From: JBDIAG01 sp047974565
GTDB lineage: Bacteria > Actinomycetota > Actinomycetes > Actinomycetales > CAWJMD01
Direction: 5' to 3'
NCBI GenBank assembly: GCA_047974565.1
Contig: JBKECN010000077.1
Coordinates: forward strand, 1 to 64,000
Length of the DNA: 64,000 nt
Within the stretch, counting starts at the first letter, position 1. Each line of letters begins with the position of its first letter. Shown here in pieces: positions 34,672-44,390 of this stretch. A model generated the notes under the pieces. That model worked only from the letters and a program-made list of their open reading frames with translations. It did no database searches and was not told where the DNA came from. The position numbers and the translations under genes were made by a program.

Positions 34672-35673
34672 TCACTCGCCGTGGGGATCTGCGTCGAGGA
34701 CGACCACCGCCTTGCCCCCGACCCGGCCGGCCTCCATGTCCTCATGAGCGGTGACGATGTCGTCCAGCCGATAGGACTTGCCCACCGGGATGACCGCGCG
34801 TCCGTCGGCCACGGCGCCCAGGAACTCCTGCAGGGTCTGGGATGACAGGTCGTTGGCCTCACCCGAATAGGCGGTGAGGCGAACACCGTTGGGCAGCCAG
34901 TCCATCGGATAGAAGTCGGGGATCGACCACTGGTCGGACAGCATTCCGGTGAAACACACCACTCCACCGGTGCGCACCGCGGTCAGGGTGTCCTTCATCA
35001 CGTTCGCCCCCACGAGTTCGACCGCACCGTCGACGTCCTCGGGCAACAGCGCGCGCAGCGCGGGTGCGATCGAGCCATCGTCGATGAGGATGTGGTCGAC
35101 CCCGACCGACTCCAGCAGCGGACGGGCCTGAGCCCGTCGCGTGGTGGAGTACACCGTCATTCCCCGCAGTTTGCCCAGCACCGCCAGGGCAAGACCGATC
35201 GAGGAGGTTCCACCTCGGATCAGTAACGACTGCCCCCGTTGGGCCTGCAACCCCACACGCAGCGACCCGTCGGCGGTCTGCAGCATCTCCGGGACCGCGC
35301 CCAACTGCGCCCAGGACAGCGAACTCGTAAAGGGCAGAACCTGCGAGGCCGGGACGACGACGTACTCGGCATAGCCTCCATCGAAGGTCCGGCCCATCCC
35401 TCCCATCATCGTCATCACCCTCGTCCCCGAAACGAACTCGCCACCGGGAGCCGATTCGACGATGCCGGTGGCCTCGATCCCGGGAATCCGGGGGAAGGAC
35501 CCGGTGGAGGCCATCCCCCGCCGGAAGTGCAACTCGGATCTGTTGAGGCCGAACGCCTTCACGCGAATGCGCACCTCGCCGTCGTCCGGTTCAGGGATCG
35601 GCACCTCGCTGATCTGCATGATGTCGGGCGGACCCGGCTCGGAGACGACAACAGCGCGCATGGTCTGGTTCAT
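34672..35673 (-). CDS. Zinc-independent alcohol dehydrogenase / quinone oxidoreductase
   Basis: This 333-residue medium-chain dehydrogenase has the GroES-like N-terminus (VRIRVKAFGLNRSELHFRRG, EATGIVESAPG) and a Rossmann domain (SLLIRGGTSSIGLALAVLGK). The catalytic and structural zinc Cys clusters are absent, as in the NADPH:quinone oxidoreductase group. I chose ATG 35673 (MNQTMRAVVVSEPG); the frame open upstream to 35865 is not supported. About 255 bases without a gene separate it from the upstream P450 stop. Confidence 0.87.
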   Translation of the reverse strand: MNQTMRAVVVSEPGPPDIMQISEVPIPEPDDGEVRIRVKAFGLNRSELHFRRGMASTGSFPRIPGIEATGIVESAPGGEFVSGTRVMTMMGGMGRTFDGGYAEYVVVPASQVLPFTSSLSWAQLGAVPEMLQTADGSLRVGLQAQRGQSLLIRGGTSSIGLALAVLGKLRGMTVYSTTRRAQARPLLESVGVDHILIDDGSIAPALRALLPEDVDGAVELVGANVMKDTLTAVRTGGVVCFTGMLSDQWSIPDFYPMDWLPNGVRLTAYSGEANDLSSQTLQEFLGAVADGRAVIPVGKSYRLDDIVTAHEDMEAGRVGGKAVVVLDADPHGE

Positions 35674-35928
35674 GACAGTGCCTCCGGGTGAGGGCGGTGA
35701 GGGTCGGGGCCGGACGTGGCCGTCCGGCGGGTGCCGGGCAATGAGCGAGGGCGCGGACGAGGCACCCGCACGTACCGCAAGGTCAGCCATGGCGTGGGTC
35801 GGCAGGTCGACCGAGGAGGTCCGGCCGGCGGCAGGGCACCGCCGGTGCGGTGGGGCCGTCCCCACGAGGTGTGCCAGGTGGCAGCGGGCGTGCAGCCGGC
35901 GGGGTCATCGGTCATTGGACGCCGGGAC

Positions 35929-37143
35929 CTACCGCGGACGCACTCGGATGGTGAATCCGGTGAGTTTGTAGCCCTCGACGAGTTCCTCCCATTGGACACT
36001 CGGGGGGCTGACCAGGGTGACGTCCTCGACCAGCAGCCGGCTCAGCAGCACCTCGGTCTCGGCGATCGCCAGGAAGTTGCCGGGGCACCGATGCTGTCCT
36101 TCACCGAAGCTCAAGCCCTCGGGCCGGGTGGCTGTCGGCAGTTCGCGTGCGGGGCACAGCCGATCCGGCTCGGTGCCGAAGACCTCAGGGTCGACGTTCG
36201 TCACCCGCAGGTACAGGTCGAGCAGGGCTCCCTTGGCGATCTGGTAGGTCCGGCCGTCGGCGCTGAGGGTGAAGTCACGGTCGGCTCGTCGGTGCAGGTG
36301 CCCGACTACTGGCTCCAGGCGGAGGATCTCCAGCAGGATCGCGTGCCGCTTGGGGGTGTCGGCGGCCTGGAAGTCCGCCCGCAGCTGCTCGTTCTCCAGC
36401 AGATGCCACAGGGCCACCTGGAGGAACTCGCGGGTGGTGATCATCCCGGCCGCACCGTAGGTGATGCACTCGGTGACGATCTCCACCTCGCGGTAGCCGC
36501 TGTCCAGGAGGTGCGAGATGACGTTGTGGCCTGGCTGGGCCCGGTTGGCACGAACGGCGGGGTGCACGTCCCGCCACCAGAACCACACGGTGCGGGAGTT
36601 GGAGATGAGGAAGGTTCGCACCTGCTGGAACCGGGAGACCCGTTGGCCGGGCAGCACCGCCGGGACCGCGAAGAGCCTGCCCAACCTGATGGCGAGCCCG
36701 TCCACGTCGTGAACTCCGAGGCCGATGACGTGCGCGGCGATGCGCACCGACAGCCGATAGGTCTGGGCGGTGAAGTCGCTGACGTCCTCGGCCAGCATCG
36801 CGGCGACGATCTCCTCGGACGCCTCCTCGATCACTGGCCGGTGAGTCGTCTGCACCGCCTTGGGGGTGAAGTACTGGGCCACCTTGGTGCGGTAGGCGCG
36901 GTGGTCCTCACCGGTGCCGTACAGGATCGGCAGCCGCAGGCCCTTGAGCTGGGAGGCCAGGTACTCGGCGTTGAAACCGGACTGGGTGGTGGCATCGTTG
37001 AGCCGCAGCACCTCACGGGCCAGTGCGTGGGACCGGATGTGCCACACATCGCCGATCAACTCCACGGGTGGGCTCACCCGCTCCCCTGCACGGTCGACCC
37101 GACGATCCGAGTAGGGGCATTCAACCTCGGGTTCAGCACTCAC
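35929..37143 (-). CDS. Cytochrome P450
   Basis: The 404-residue protein has the heme-ligand loop FGEGQHRCPGNFLA (Cys near residue 354), the K-helix EILR (ExxR) and an I-helix segment YGAAGMITTREFLQ. The I-helix has the Thr pair, but the usual acidic residue before it is Ile (AGMITT), which may alter oxygen activation. No membrane anchor is present, as is typical of bacterial P450s, and no ferredoxin is adjacent. The GTG start at 37143 lies 4 bases after the ispE stop, so the P450 is probably read with ispE; the link to isoprenoid supply is suggestive but unproven. Confidence 0.92.
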   Translation of the reverse strand: MSAEPEVECPYSDRRVDRAGERVSPPVELIGDVWHIRSHALAREVLRLNDATTQSGFNAEYLASQLKGLRLPILYGTGEDHRAYRTKVAQYFTPKAVQTTHRPVIEEASEEIVAAMLAEDVSDFTAQTYRLSVRIAAHVIGLGVHDVDGLAIRLGRLFAVPAVLPGQRVSRFQQVRTFLISNSRTVWFWWRDVHPAVRANRAQPGHNVISHLLDSGYREVEIVTECITYGAAGMITTREFLQVALWHLLENEQLRADFQAADTPKRHAILLEILRLEPVVGHLHRRADRDFTLSADGRTYQIAKGALLDLYLRVTNVDPEVFGTEPDRLCPARELPTATRPEGLSFGEGQHRCPGNFLAIAETEVLLSRLLVEDVTLVSPPSVQWEELVEGYKLTGFTIRVRPR

Positions 37144-37147
37144 GGCG

Positions 37148-38059
37148 CTACGTTCGCACAGGTTCGACGAATCGTGCCCCGTGCACCGGACCGGTGACCC
37201 GTACCACGTCGCGACACACCTTCGCCGCGGACAGGGCAACGGACAGATCGAGGGCCTGCTCGGCGTCGGCGACGAGGAAGACCACGCTGGGCCCGGAGCC
37301 CGAGACGATGCCTCCGAGGGCTCCATCGGACAGGCCTACTTCGAGAGTCCTGGCCAGGGAGGGCATCAGACTGATCGCCGCCGGCTGCAAGTCGTTGTGC
37401 AGGTGCTGGCCGAGCGCATCGGCATCGCCCCGGCGCAGCGCGACCATGAGGGCGTCCGGGATCTCCAGGGGCGCCAACTGTCGGCCCTTGCGGAGCCGGT
37501 CGAGTTCGGCGTAGACCGCGGGGGTGGACAGCCCATCCTCGGCCAGGGCCACGACCCAGTGATAGGTGCCTCGGGTCATCGCAGCCGTCAATTGCTCGCC
37601 GCGGCCGGTACCGACCGCGGTGCCCCCCACGAGACAGAAGGGCACGTCCGATCCCAGCCGCGCCGCCAGGCCGGCCAACTCGGTCCGGCCCAGCCCGGTG
37701 TCCCACAGGTGGTCGCAGGCGAGCAGGGCCGCGGCGGCGTCGGCGGATCCCCCGGCCATGCCACCGGCCACCGGGATCCTCTTGGCGACGGTGAGATTGG
37801 CCCCGGCGGTCACTCGGGTGCGTCGGGCCAGCAAGCGGGCGGCTTTGACCGCGAGGTTCGTCCGGTCGTCGGGCACCTCCCCCGCCTGCGCCCCGTGCGT
37901 GGTGATCGTGATCACCTGGTCGGGGACGGCGATGAGCTCGTCATACAGGGAGACGGCTTGAAAGACGGTGGCCAGGTCGTGGTACCCGTCGGGCCGGGGG
38001 GCTGACACGCGCAGGGCAAGGTTGATCTTGGCCGGTACCCGCACCCGCACCTCACGCAC
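37148..38059 (-). CDS. ispE: 4-diphosphocytidyl-2-C-methyl-D-erythritol kinase
   Basis: IspE phosphorylates CDP-methylerythritol in the MEP pathway to isoprenoids. The 303-residue GHMP kinase begins VRVPAKINLALRVSAPRPDGYHDLATVF (in pieces), has the ATP loop PVAGGMAGGSADAAAALL and the C-terminal GALGGIVSGSGPSVVFLV. These three motifs identify it firmly. It is transcribed away from rsmA; in many actinobacteria ispE follows rsmA on the same strand, so this is a rearranged layout. The 297 bases upstream to rsmA hold no gene I can see and must carry two divergent promoters. Confidence 0.94.
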   Translation of the reverse strand: MREVRVRVPAKINLALRVSAPRPDGYHDLATVFQAVSLYDELIAVPDQVITITTHGAQAGEVPDDRTNLAVKAARLLARRTRVTAGANLTVAKRIPVAGGMAGGSADAAAALLACDHLWDTGLGRTELAGLAARLGSDVPFCLVGGTAVGTGRGEQLTAAMTRGTYHWVVALAEDGLSTPAVYAELDRLRKGRQLAPLEIPDALMVALRRGDADALGQHLHNDLQPAAISLMPSLARTLEVGLSDGALGGIVSGSGPSVVFLVADAEQALDLSVALSAAKVCRDVVRVTGPVHGARFVEPVRT

Positions 38060-38356
38060 GACTCGACCCTAGCCTGAACCGGGTTGGGGGTGGGCACGTG
38101 GCTCTGCGGGGCCGGTGGTTCTGCGGGCCGATGTGCCGTTCGCTCCCGGTGGAGACCGCGGTGGCCGCAGGTAGTACGTCCACGAGCTGGAGGCCGAAAC
38201 GGGGTGCCGAAGTCGCGATGTGTGACGACGTCCGCGGCCCCAGGCAGTTGCCGACCCGATACGCCGCTCCGCTCCCGCGCCGTGAGGCTCCGCCCGCGGG
38301 GTGGGCGCCGACTGTTCCCGGCGAGTGTCGTGGCATCAGGCCAGTAGCCTGGTCCG

Positions 38357-39217
38357 GTGGGTGAAGGGTTGCTGGGGCCGAGCCAGGTGCGGGCGCTGGC
38401 CCAGCAGGTGGGAGTGCGGCCCACCAAAACCCGGGGCCAGAACTTCGTGGTGGACGCGAATACGGTTCGTCGGATCGTCCGGGAGGCTCGGCTGACCCCC
38501 GGCGAGCAGGTGCTCGAGGTCGGCCCAGGCCTGGGCTCGCTGACCCTGGCGCTGTTGGAGGCCGGGCATCCGGTGACGGCAGTGGAGATCGATCCGGTTC
38601 TCGCGGGGGCCCTGCCCGCGACCGTGTCGGCCAGGCTCCCGGGGCTGGCGGAGGGGCTGCGACTGATCACCGCGGACGCGTTGCAGGTGGACACCCTGCC
38701 CGAGCCCCAGCCGACCGCGCTGGTGGCGAATCTGCCGTACAACGTCGCGGTCCCGATCCTGCTGACCCTGCTGGCCAGGTTCGAGTCTCTGACGGGGGCG
38801 CTGGTCATGGTGCAGGCCGAGGTCGCGGACCGGCTGGTCGCCGGACCCGGCAGCCGGACCTACGGCGCTCCCTCGGCGAAGATCGCCTGGTACGGCACCG
38901 CGGAACGAGTGGGCGAGGTGTCGCGTTCGGTGTTCTGGCCGGTGCCCAATGTGGACTCCACGCTCGTACGAGTGACCCGGGGATCGGCGCGCGGCAGCGA
39001 GGCCGAGCGGGACCGCACCTTCGCAGTGGTCGACGCCGCCTTCGCCCAGCGGCGCAAGACACTGCGAGCCGCCTTGACGAGTTGGGCCGGGTCCGCGTCC
39101 AGGGCGCAGCACCTGCTGGAAGCCGCCGGGGTGGACCCGGGATGGCGTGGTGAGCGGCTCACCATCGACCAGTTCCACGCGATCGCAGCCGAGCAGGAGT
39201 GCCCGACCAGCACCTGA
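38357..39217 (+). CDS. rsmA: 16S rRNA dimethyladenosine transferase
   Basis: RsmA (KsgA) dimethylates A1518 and A1519 of 16S rRNA late in 30S assembly. The 286-residue product has the SAM-binding VLEVGPGLGSLTLAL, the acidic AVEIDPVLA, the catalytic ALVANLPYNVAVPIL and the C-terminal helical domain (FAQRRKTLRAALTSWAG). The start is GTG 38357. It precedes metG on the same strand by 139 bases. Confidence 0.95.
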   Translation: MGEGLLGPSQVRALAQQVGVRPTKTRGQNFVVDANTVRRIVREARLTPGEQVLEVGPGLGSLTLALLEAGHPVTAVEIDPVLAGALPATVSARLPGLAEGLRLITADALQVDTLPEPQPTALVANLPYNVAVPILLTLLARFESLTGALVMVQAEVADRLVAGPGSRTYGAPSAKIAWYGTAERVGEVSRSVFWPVPNVDSTLVRVTRGSARGSEAERDRTFAVVDAAFAQRRKTLRAALTSWAGSASRAQHLLEAAGVDPGWRGERLTIDQFHAIAAEQECPTST

Positions 39218-39356
39218 CAGCCACCTCGTCCCGAAGTTCAGCTGATCCCGACAAGGCGCGCAGGCGCCAACGGCATGCCAACGTCGTCACATACCGCGAC
39301 CTTGGCATACCGCTGTCCGCGGCCAGAGGTCACCGCAGCGCGACTAGGCTTGCGGC

Positions 39357-41156
39357 ATGACGCATGTGCTCTCCGCAGTTGCCTGGCCGTACGCCAACGG
39401 CCCCCGACATATCGGCCACGTTGCCGGTTTCGGGGTTCCGTCCGACGTGTTCAGCCGGTACATGCGGATGGCCGGGCACGACGTGCTGATGGTCTCCGGC
39501 ACAGACGAGCACGGCACGCCGATCCTCGTCCAGGCCGAGCACGAAGGTGCCACCCCGCGGGAGCTGGCCGACCGGTACAACCGGATGATCGTGGAGGACC
39601 TGGCCGCCCTCGGCCTCTCGTACGACCTGTTCACCCGCACCACCACCCGCAACCACTACGCGGTCGCCCAGGAACTCTTCCTCGGCAACTGGCGTAACGG
39701 CTACATGATCGAGGAGAGCCAGCGCGGAGCGATCTCGCCGTCCACCGGGCGCACCCTGCCGGACCGCTACATCGAGGGCACCTGCCCGCACTGCGGCTAC
39801 GACTCGGCGCGGGGAGACCAGTGCGACAACTGCGGACGCCAGCTCGACCCGGAGGAACTCGGCAACCCCCGATCCCGGATCAACGGCGAGACCCCGGAGT
39901 TCGTCCAGACGACGCACTTCTTCCTCGATCTGCCCGCGCTGGCCGAAGCCCTGTCGACCTGGTTGCACGAGAAGGAGGCGGACGGGCTGTGGCGACCCAA
40001 CGTCATCCGGTTCTCGCTCAACCTGCTGGACGACATCCGGCCCCGGGCGATGACCCGGGACATCGACTGGGGCATTCCGGTTCCTCTGGAGGGCTGGATC
40101 GACAATCCGAACAAGCGGTTGTACGTCTGGTTCGACGCCGTGGTCGGGTACCTGTCGGCCTCCATCGAATGGGCCCGGCGCAGCGGCGACCCGGACGGCT
40201 GGCGCAAGTGGTGGAACGACCCGGAGGCACTGTCCTACTACTTCATGGGCAAGGACAACATCACCTTCCACTCCCAGATCTGGCCGGCTGAGTTGCTCGG
40301 CTACGCCGGCAAGGGCTCTCGTGGTGGCGAGCCTGGTGTCTACGGTGAACTGAATCTGCCCACCGAGGTGGTCTCGAGCGAGTTCCTCACCATGGAGGGC
40401 AAACAGTTCTCCTCCTCGCGTGGCGTGGTGATCTATGTGCGAGACATGCTCTCGCGCTACCAGCCGGACGCGCTGCGGTACTTCATCTGTGCCGCCGGAC
40501 CGGAGAACCAGGACACCGACTTCACCTGGGCCGAGTTCGTCCGGCGTACCAACGACGAGTTGGTGGCCGGCTGGGGCAATCTGGTGAACAGGACAGCAAG
40601 TCTCATCCACAAGAACCTGGGCTCCATCCCGGAGCCGGGTGAGCTGACTGCCGAGGACGAGGCACTGCTGGCGACGAGTGCTGCGGGCTTCCAGGCCGTG
40701 GGCTCGCTGCTGGAGAACCACCGGCAGAAGCAGGCCCTGGCCGAGGCGATGCGGATCGTCGGCGAGGTGAACCGCTACCTGTCAGACACCGCCCCGTGGG
40801 CCCTGAAGAAGACTGACCCAGCGCGGATGGCCACCGTTCTTCACGTTGCGGCACAAGCTATCTCGGACTGCAACACGCTGCTGGCACCGTTCCTGCCGCA
40901 CTCCGCGCAACGGGTGCACGAGGCCTTCGGACGCACCGGCGTGTTCGCGCCGATGCCGCAGATCGTCGAGGTGGACGACCTCGACGGCGAGGGCAGTTAC
41001 CCGGTGCTCATGGGCGACTACAGCCAGGTGCCGCGCTGGGAGTCGACGCCGATCGTCCCGGGCACGCCGGTGGCCAAGCCCACCCCGGTCTTCACCAAGC
41101 TCGAGACCTCGGTGGTCGATGACGAGCTGGCCAAGATGCGAGACGAGGCGGAGTAG
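39357..41156 (+). CDS. metG: Methionyl-tRNA synthetase
   Basis: MetG charges tRNA-Met. The 599-residue protein has the class I HIGH motif (GPRHIGHVAGFG, near residue 19), a zinc knuckle (CPHCGYDSARGDQCDNCG, near 143) and a KMSKS-type loop reading KQFSSSRG. The anticodon-binding helical domain follows, and there is no C-terminal tRNA-binding extension. The ATG at 39357 matches the expected N-terminus. It is followed 7 bases later by tatD. Confidence 0.96.
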   Translation: MTHVLSAVAWPYANGPRHIGHVAGFGVPSDVFSRYMRMAGHDVLMVSGTDEHGTPILVQAEHEGATPRELADRYNRMIVEDLAALGLSYDLFTRTTTRNHYAVAQELFLGNWRNGYMIEESQRGAISPSTGRTLPDRYIEGTCPHCGYDSARGDQCDNCGRQLDPEELGNPRSRINGETPEFVQTTHFFLDLPALAEALSTWLHEKEADGLWRPNVIRFSLNLLDDIRPRAMTRDIDWGIPVPLEGWIDNPNKRLYVWFDAVVGYLSASIEWARRSGDPDGWRKWWNDPEALSYYFMGKDNITFHSQIWPAELLGYAGKGSRGGEPGVYGELNLPTEVVSSEFLTMEGKQFSSSRGVVIYVRDMLSRYQPDALRYFICAAGPENQDTDFTWAEFVRRTNDELVAGWGNLVNRTASLIHKNLGSIPEPGELTAEDEALLATSAAGFQAVGSLLENHRQKQALAEAMRIVGEVNRYLSDTAPWALKKTDPARMATVLHVAAQAISDCNTLLAPFLPHSAQRVHEAFGRTGVFAPMPQIVEVDDLDGEGSYPVLMGDYSQVPRWESTPIVPGTPVAKPTPVFTKLETSVVDDELAKMRDEAE

Positions 41157-41163
41157 CCGCCCG

Positions 41164-42027
41164 ATGGCAGAGCGACAGCAGCGCAAGGACTCTCACGTTC
41201 GGCCGCCACTGCCCGAGCCGTTGCCCGATGGTTTCGCGGTGGTGGACAACCACGCCCACCTCGATCACGAGGCGGACGACGACACGGTGCGAGCCCTGCT
41301 GTCGGCGGCCCGCGAGGTGGGCGTCGACCGCCACGTCAGCGTCGGCTGCGACCTGGATTCGGCACGATGGACGGTCGGTGCGGTGCAGCGTTTCCCCGAG
41401 GTGCTGGGCGGCGTGGCGATTCACCCGAACGAGGCCCCCCGGCGTGCGGCAGCCGGTGACCTGGACGAGGCGCTCGCCGAGATCGAGCGCCTGGCGGGCC
41501 ATCCCCGGATACGCGTGGTGGGTGAGACGGGCATGGACACCTTCCGCACCGACTTCGCCGACACCGCAGCGGCGGCCGCTCAGGAGGCGTCCTTTCGGGC
41601 CCACATCGAGTTGGCCAAGCGGCTGGACAAGCCGATGCAGATCCACGACCGGGACGCCCACGAGGAGGTGCTGGCGGTGTTGGCCGACGCCGGCGCTCCC
41701 GAACGCACTGTGTTTCACTGCTTCTCCGGGGACGCCGAGATGGCCCGTCTCTGCGCCGGGCAGGGGTGGCATGTCTCGTTCGCCGGCCCGGTGACCTTCA
41801 AGAACGCCGCCGGTCTGCGGGCGGCACTGGCCGAGGTCCCGCTGGAACTGCTTCTCGTCGAGACGGATTCGCCGTACCTGACCCCGATGCCGTACCGCGG
41901 GCGGCCGAACTCCGGTTATCTGGTGCCGTTGACCGTCCGGGCGATGGCCGAGGTGCTCGACCTGCCGGTGGAGCAGGTCTGCCAGTCGATCTCGGCGAAC
42001 AGTGAGGCCCTCTACGGACCGTGGTGA
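41164..42027 (+). CDS. tatD: TatD-family metal-dependent hydrolase
   Basis: TatD-like enzymes are TIM-barrel metal-dependent nucleases or phosphoesterases. The 287-residue product has the metal ligands in order: DNHAHLDH, VGETGMD, MQIHDRDAH, VFHCFSGD and ETDSPYLTP. Genes of this kind commonly follow metG in actinobacteria, as here with a 7-base gap. The start is ATG 41164. It converges on the DEAD-box gene. Confidence 0.92.
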   Translation: MAERQQRKDSHVRPPLPEPLPDGFAVVDNHAHLDHEADDDTVRALLSAAREVGVDRHVSVGCDLDSARWTVGAVQRFPEVLGGVAIHPNEAPRRAAAGDLDEALAEIERLAGHPRIRVVGETGMDTFRTDFADTAAAAAQEASFRAHIELAKRLDKPMQIHDRDAHEEVLAVLADAGAPERTVFHCFSGDAEMARLCAGQGWHVSFAGPVTFKNAAGLRAALAEVPLELLLVETDSPYLTPMPYRGRPNSGYLVPLTVRAMAEVLDLPVEQVCQSISANSEALYGPW

Positions 42028-42072
42028 GGCGAGCGCGGACACCCCACTGCGATGCCCGCACTCAGCACCAGG

Positions 42073-44079
42073 TCAGGCGCGGCGGATCCGCAACTTCTCC
42101 CCGCTCACCGTCGCCCCGGAGATCCGTCGCAGCGCGGCCGAGGACAGCTTGGCGCCGATCTCCACGGTGGAGTGACCGTCGAAGATGTCGATCCGGCCGA
42201 GGTCCGACCCGGCAAGCCCACCCTCCCCGGTGATGGCACCGACGATGGCGGCCGGCCGAACGCCGTGGCGCCTGCCAACCTCCACCCGGTACCGCACACC
42301 GAGTGGGCCGTCGTGCCGGGTGCGACGCGGTTCACGCCGCGGGCCCACCGGACCACGATCTGCGCCCGCGGGGGCACGGTGGCGTCCGGCGCCCCGTCCG
42401 GCTCGGCCGGTGCCATGACCGGCCCAGTCTCGTCCGCCTCGGCCTGACTCTGCCCGGGTGTCGCGCCCGTCCGCGTCGGTGCCGCGACGGGCACGCTTTG
42501 CGGAGGGCGCCATGCGCGGGGCACCGTCGTCGCCGGCGGCGCTGGCCAGCAGCGCGGCGGCCAGATCCTCGACGGTCAGGTCGTTCGCTTCGGCGAATGC
42601 ACCGAGTTGCTCCTTGAACAGGGCGATCCGCTCGCCTTGGAGCCGGGAGGCGGCACTCTGCATCAGCCGCGTCGTGCGATGGGCGGCCAGATCGGCGGCG
42701 CTGGGCGGCACGATCTCGGTCAGGTCGGCGCCAGTGGCGCGCTGAATCACCCTGATCTTGAACGTTTCTCGCGGCGTGAAGAAGGTTACGGCCTTGCCAT
42801 TGCGGCCGGCCCGGCCGGTGCGCCCGATCCGGTGGACGTAGGTCTCCGGGTCGCGTGGGGCGTCGAAGTTGTAGACCGTGCCAATCCGCTCCACGTCGAG
42901 CCCGCGAGCGGCAACATCGGTGGCGACCACGACGTCCAGGCTTCCCTCGCGAAGCCGGCTGACGATCCGCTCGCGTTCACGCTGGGGTACGTCCCCGTTC
43001 AAGGACGCCGCCGCGACCTTGCGGGCCACCAGGGCGGTGGCCACCTCCTCGCACGCGGACTTGGTGCGCACGAAGACGATGCTGGCCGCTCCCGGCTGCT
43101 CGCGCGCGGGTCCGCCGTTCGGAGCAGCCGATTGGGCGGTACCGCGGGTCAGCGCATCGAACTCGAGCAGCCGGGACAGGGCATCCACCTTGGCGGGGAA
43201 CGGGACCACCGCGTAGGTCTGCTCGACGGTGCCGGTGGTGAGGGTCTGGGTGCGGATGCTCACGTCCACCGGACGGTTGAGGTGAGCCGAGGCCACTGCC
43301 CGGATGGCCGGCGGCATGGTGGCCGAGAACAGTGCCGTCTGGCGTCCCTCAGCGGCTGTGGGGGCGTCGCGCAGAATCCGGTCCACGTCCTCGGCGAAGC
43401 CCATGGTGAGCATCTCGTCGGCCTCGTCCAGGACGAGGAAACGCAGGTCGGACAGGCGCAGGGTGCCACGGTCGAGGTGATCGATAACCCGCCCAGGCGT
43501 GCCGACGACGACTTGGGCGCCCCGCGCCAGCGCCTGCCGCTGGGGGTGGAAGGGGGAGCCTCCGTACACGGTGACGAAGCTCAGCCCCTTGAGGCCGGTT
43601 GCGAAGGATTCCAGGGCCGCGCTCACTTGGAGGGCGAGTTCGCGGGTGGGGCACAGGACGAGCGCCTGGACGGTGTCCAGCCGCGGGTCGATCGCGGCCA
43701 GCAGGGGCAGGCCGAAGGCTGCGGTCTTGCCGGTGCCGGTCTGGGCCACGCCGGCCACGTCACGTCCGTCGAGCAGCGCCGGGATGGCGGCCGACTGGAT
43801 CGCGGTCGGGGAGGTGAAGCCGAGTGCCGCTACGGCGCGCGAGATCGGGCGAGGAAGGTCGAAGTCGGTGAAGCGGGGCAGGTCGTCCTGCTCTGCCGGC
43901 GAGCCCGGCTCGACGATGGGGCCCGCCGAGCGGCCAGCGGTGCCGGAGGTGGAACTGGCGTGGGCAGTGGACGATTCGCTGGAGGAGTCAGTGATGGATG
44001 AGTCAGTGATGGATGAGTCGTCGATGGTGGGGAGGGCAGGCTCGGGCGAGCTGCCGTCCCAGGTGGGGACGTGCGTCAT
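42073..44079 (-). CDS. DEAD-box RNA helicase with DbpA-type RNA-binding domain
   Basis: The 668-residue helicase shows the motif series AQTGTGKT, PTRELAL, GTPGRVIDHL, LDEADEML, FSATMP, ATDVAARGLD and HRIGRTGRAGR. A Gly/Arg-rich linker follows (~540-600) and then a DbpA/CsdA-type RNA-binding domain (VGAITGEGGLAGSDLGRIDIFD in pieces) at the C-terminus. It likely remodels rRNA or mRNA structure, as CsdA/DeaD does in the cold. I chose ATG 44079 (MTHVPTW) over 44097. The N-terminal ~60 residues contain a tandem DSSIT repeat encoded by a 15-bp DNA repeat. It converges on tatD. No gene is seen in 44098-44390. Confidence 0.93.
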   Translation of the reverse strand: MTHVPTWDGSSPEPALPTIDDSSITDSSITDSSSESSTAHASSTSGTAGRSAGPIVEPGSPAEQDDLPRFTDFDLPRPISRAVAALGFTSPTAIQSAAIPALLDGRDVAGVAQTGTGKTAAFGLPLLAAIDPRLDTVQALVLCPTRELALQVSAALESFATGLKGLSFVTVYGGSPFHPQRQALARGAQVVVGTPGRVIDHLDRGTLRLSDLRFLVLDEADEMLTMGFAEDVDRILRDAPTAAEGRQTALFSATMPPAIRAVASAHLNRPVDVSIRTQTLTTGTVEQTYAVVPFPAKVDALSRLLEFDALTRGTAQSAAPNGGPAREQPGAASIVFVRTKSACEEVATALVARKVAAASLNGDVPQRERERIVSRLREGSLDVVVATDVAARGLDVERIGTVYNFDAPRDPETYVHRIGRTGRAGRNGKAVTFFTPRETFKIRVIQRATGADLTEIVPPSAADLAAHRTTRLMQSAASRLQGERIALFKEQLGAFAEANDLTVEDLAAALLASAAGDDGAPRMAPSAKRARRGTDADGRDTRAESGRGGRDWAGHGTGRAGRGAGRHRAPAGADRGPVGPRREPRRTRHDGPLGVRYRVEVGRRHGVRPAAIVGAITGEGGLAGSDLGRIDIFDGHSTVEIGAKLSSAALRRISGATVSGEKLRIRRA

Positions 44080-44390
44080 GAAATACGTGCCAATCATGGG
44101 AAAGTCGCCGACTCTGCGGCGACTGGTGGGTGGGCGAGCCCGGCTGCTACGCCGGCGCGGTCGCGCGCACCCTCAACCATGGGCCTGGCGACAACACTCG
44201 AAGAACGCCATCCAGTGTACCGGTCTCCGGGAGCCCGACTGACCACCAGCCTGGTCAGTGGTCGCCGCTGGCCCGGTGCGAAGCGTCCCGCGGTACCTCA
44301 GGATCACGGTTCCGGTTCCACGCCGGCGCCTCACCCGTGGCCGCTGGTGCCTCGCCCATGGCGATATCCCGCACGTCCTGCGGTCGAGGG

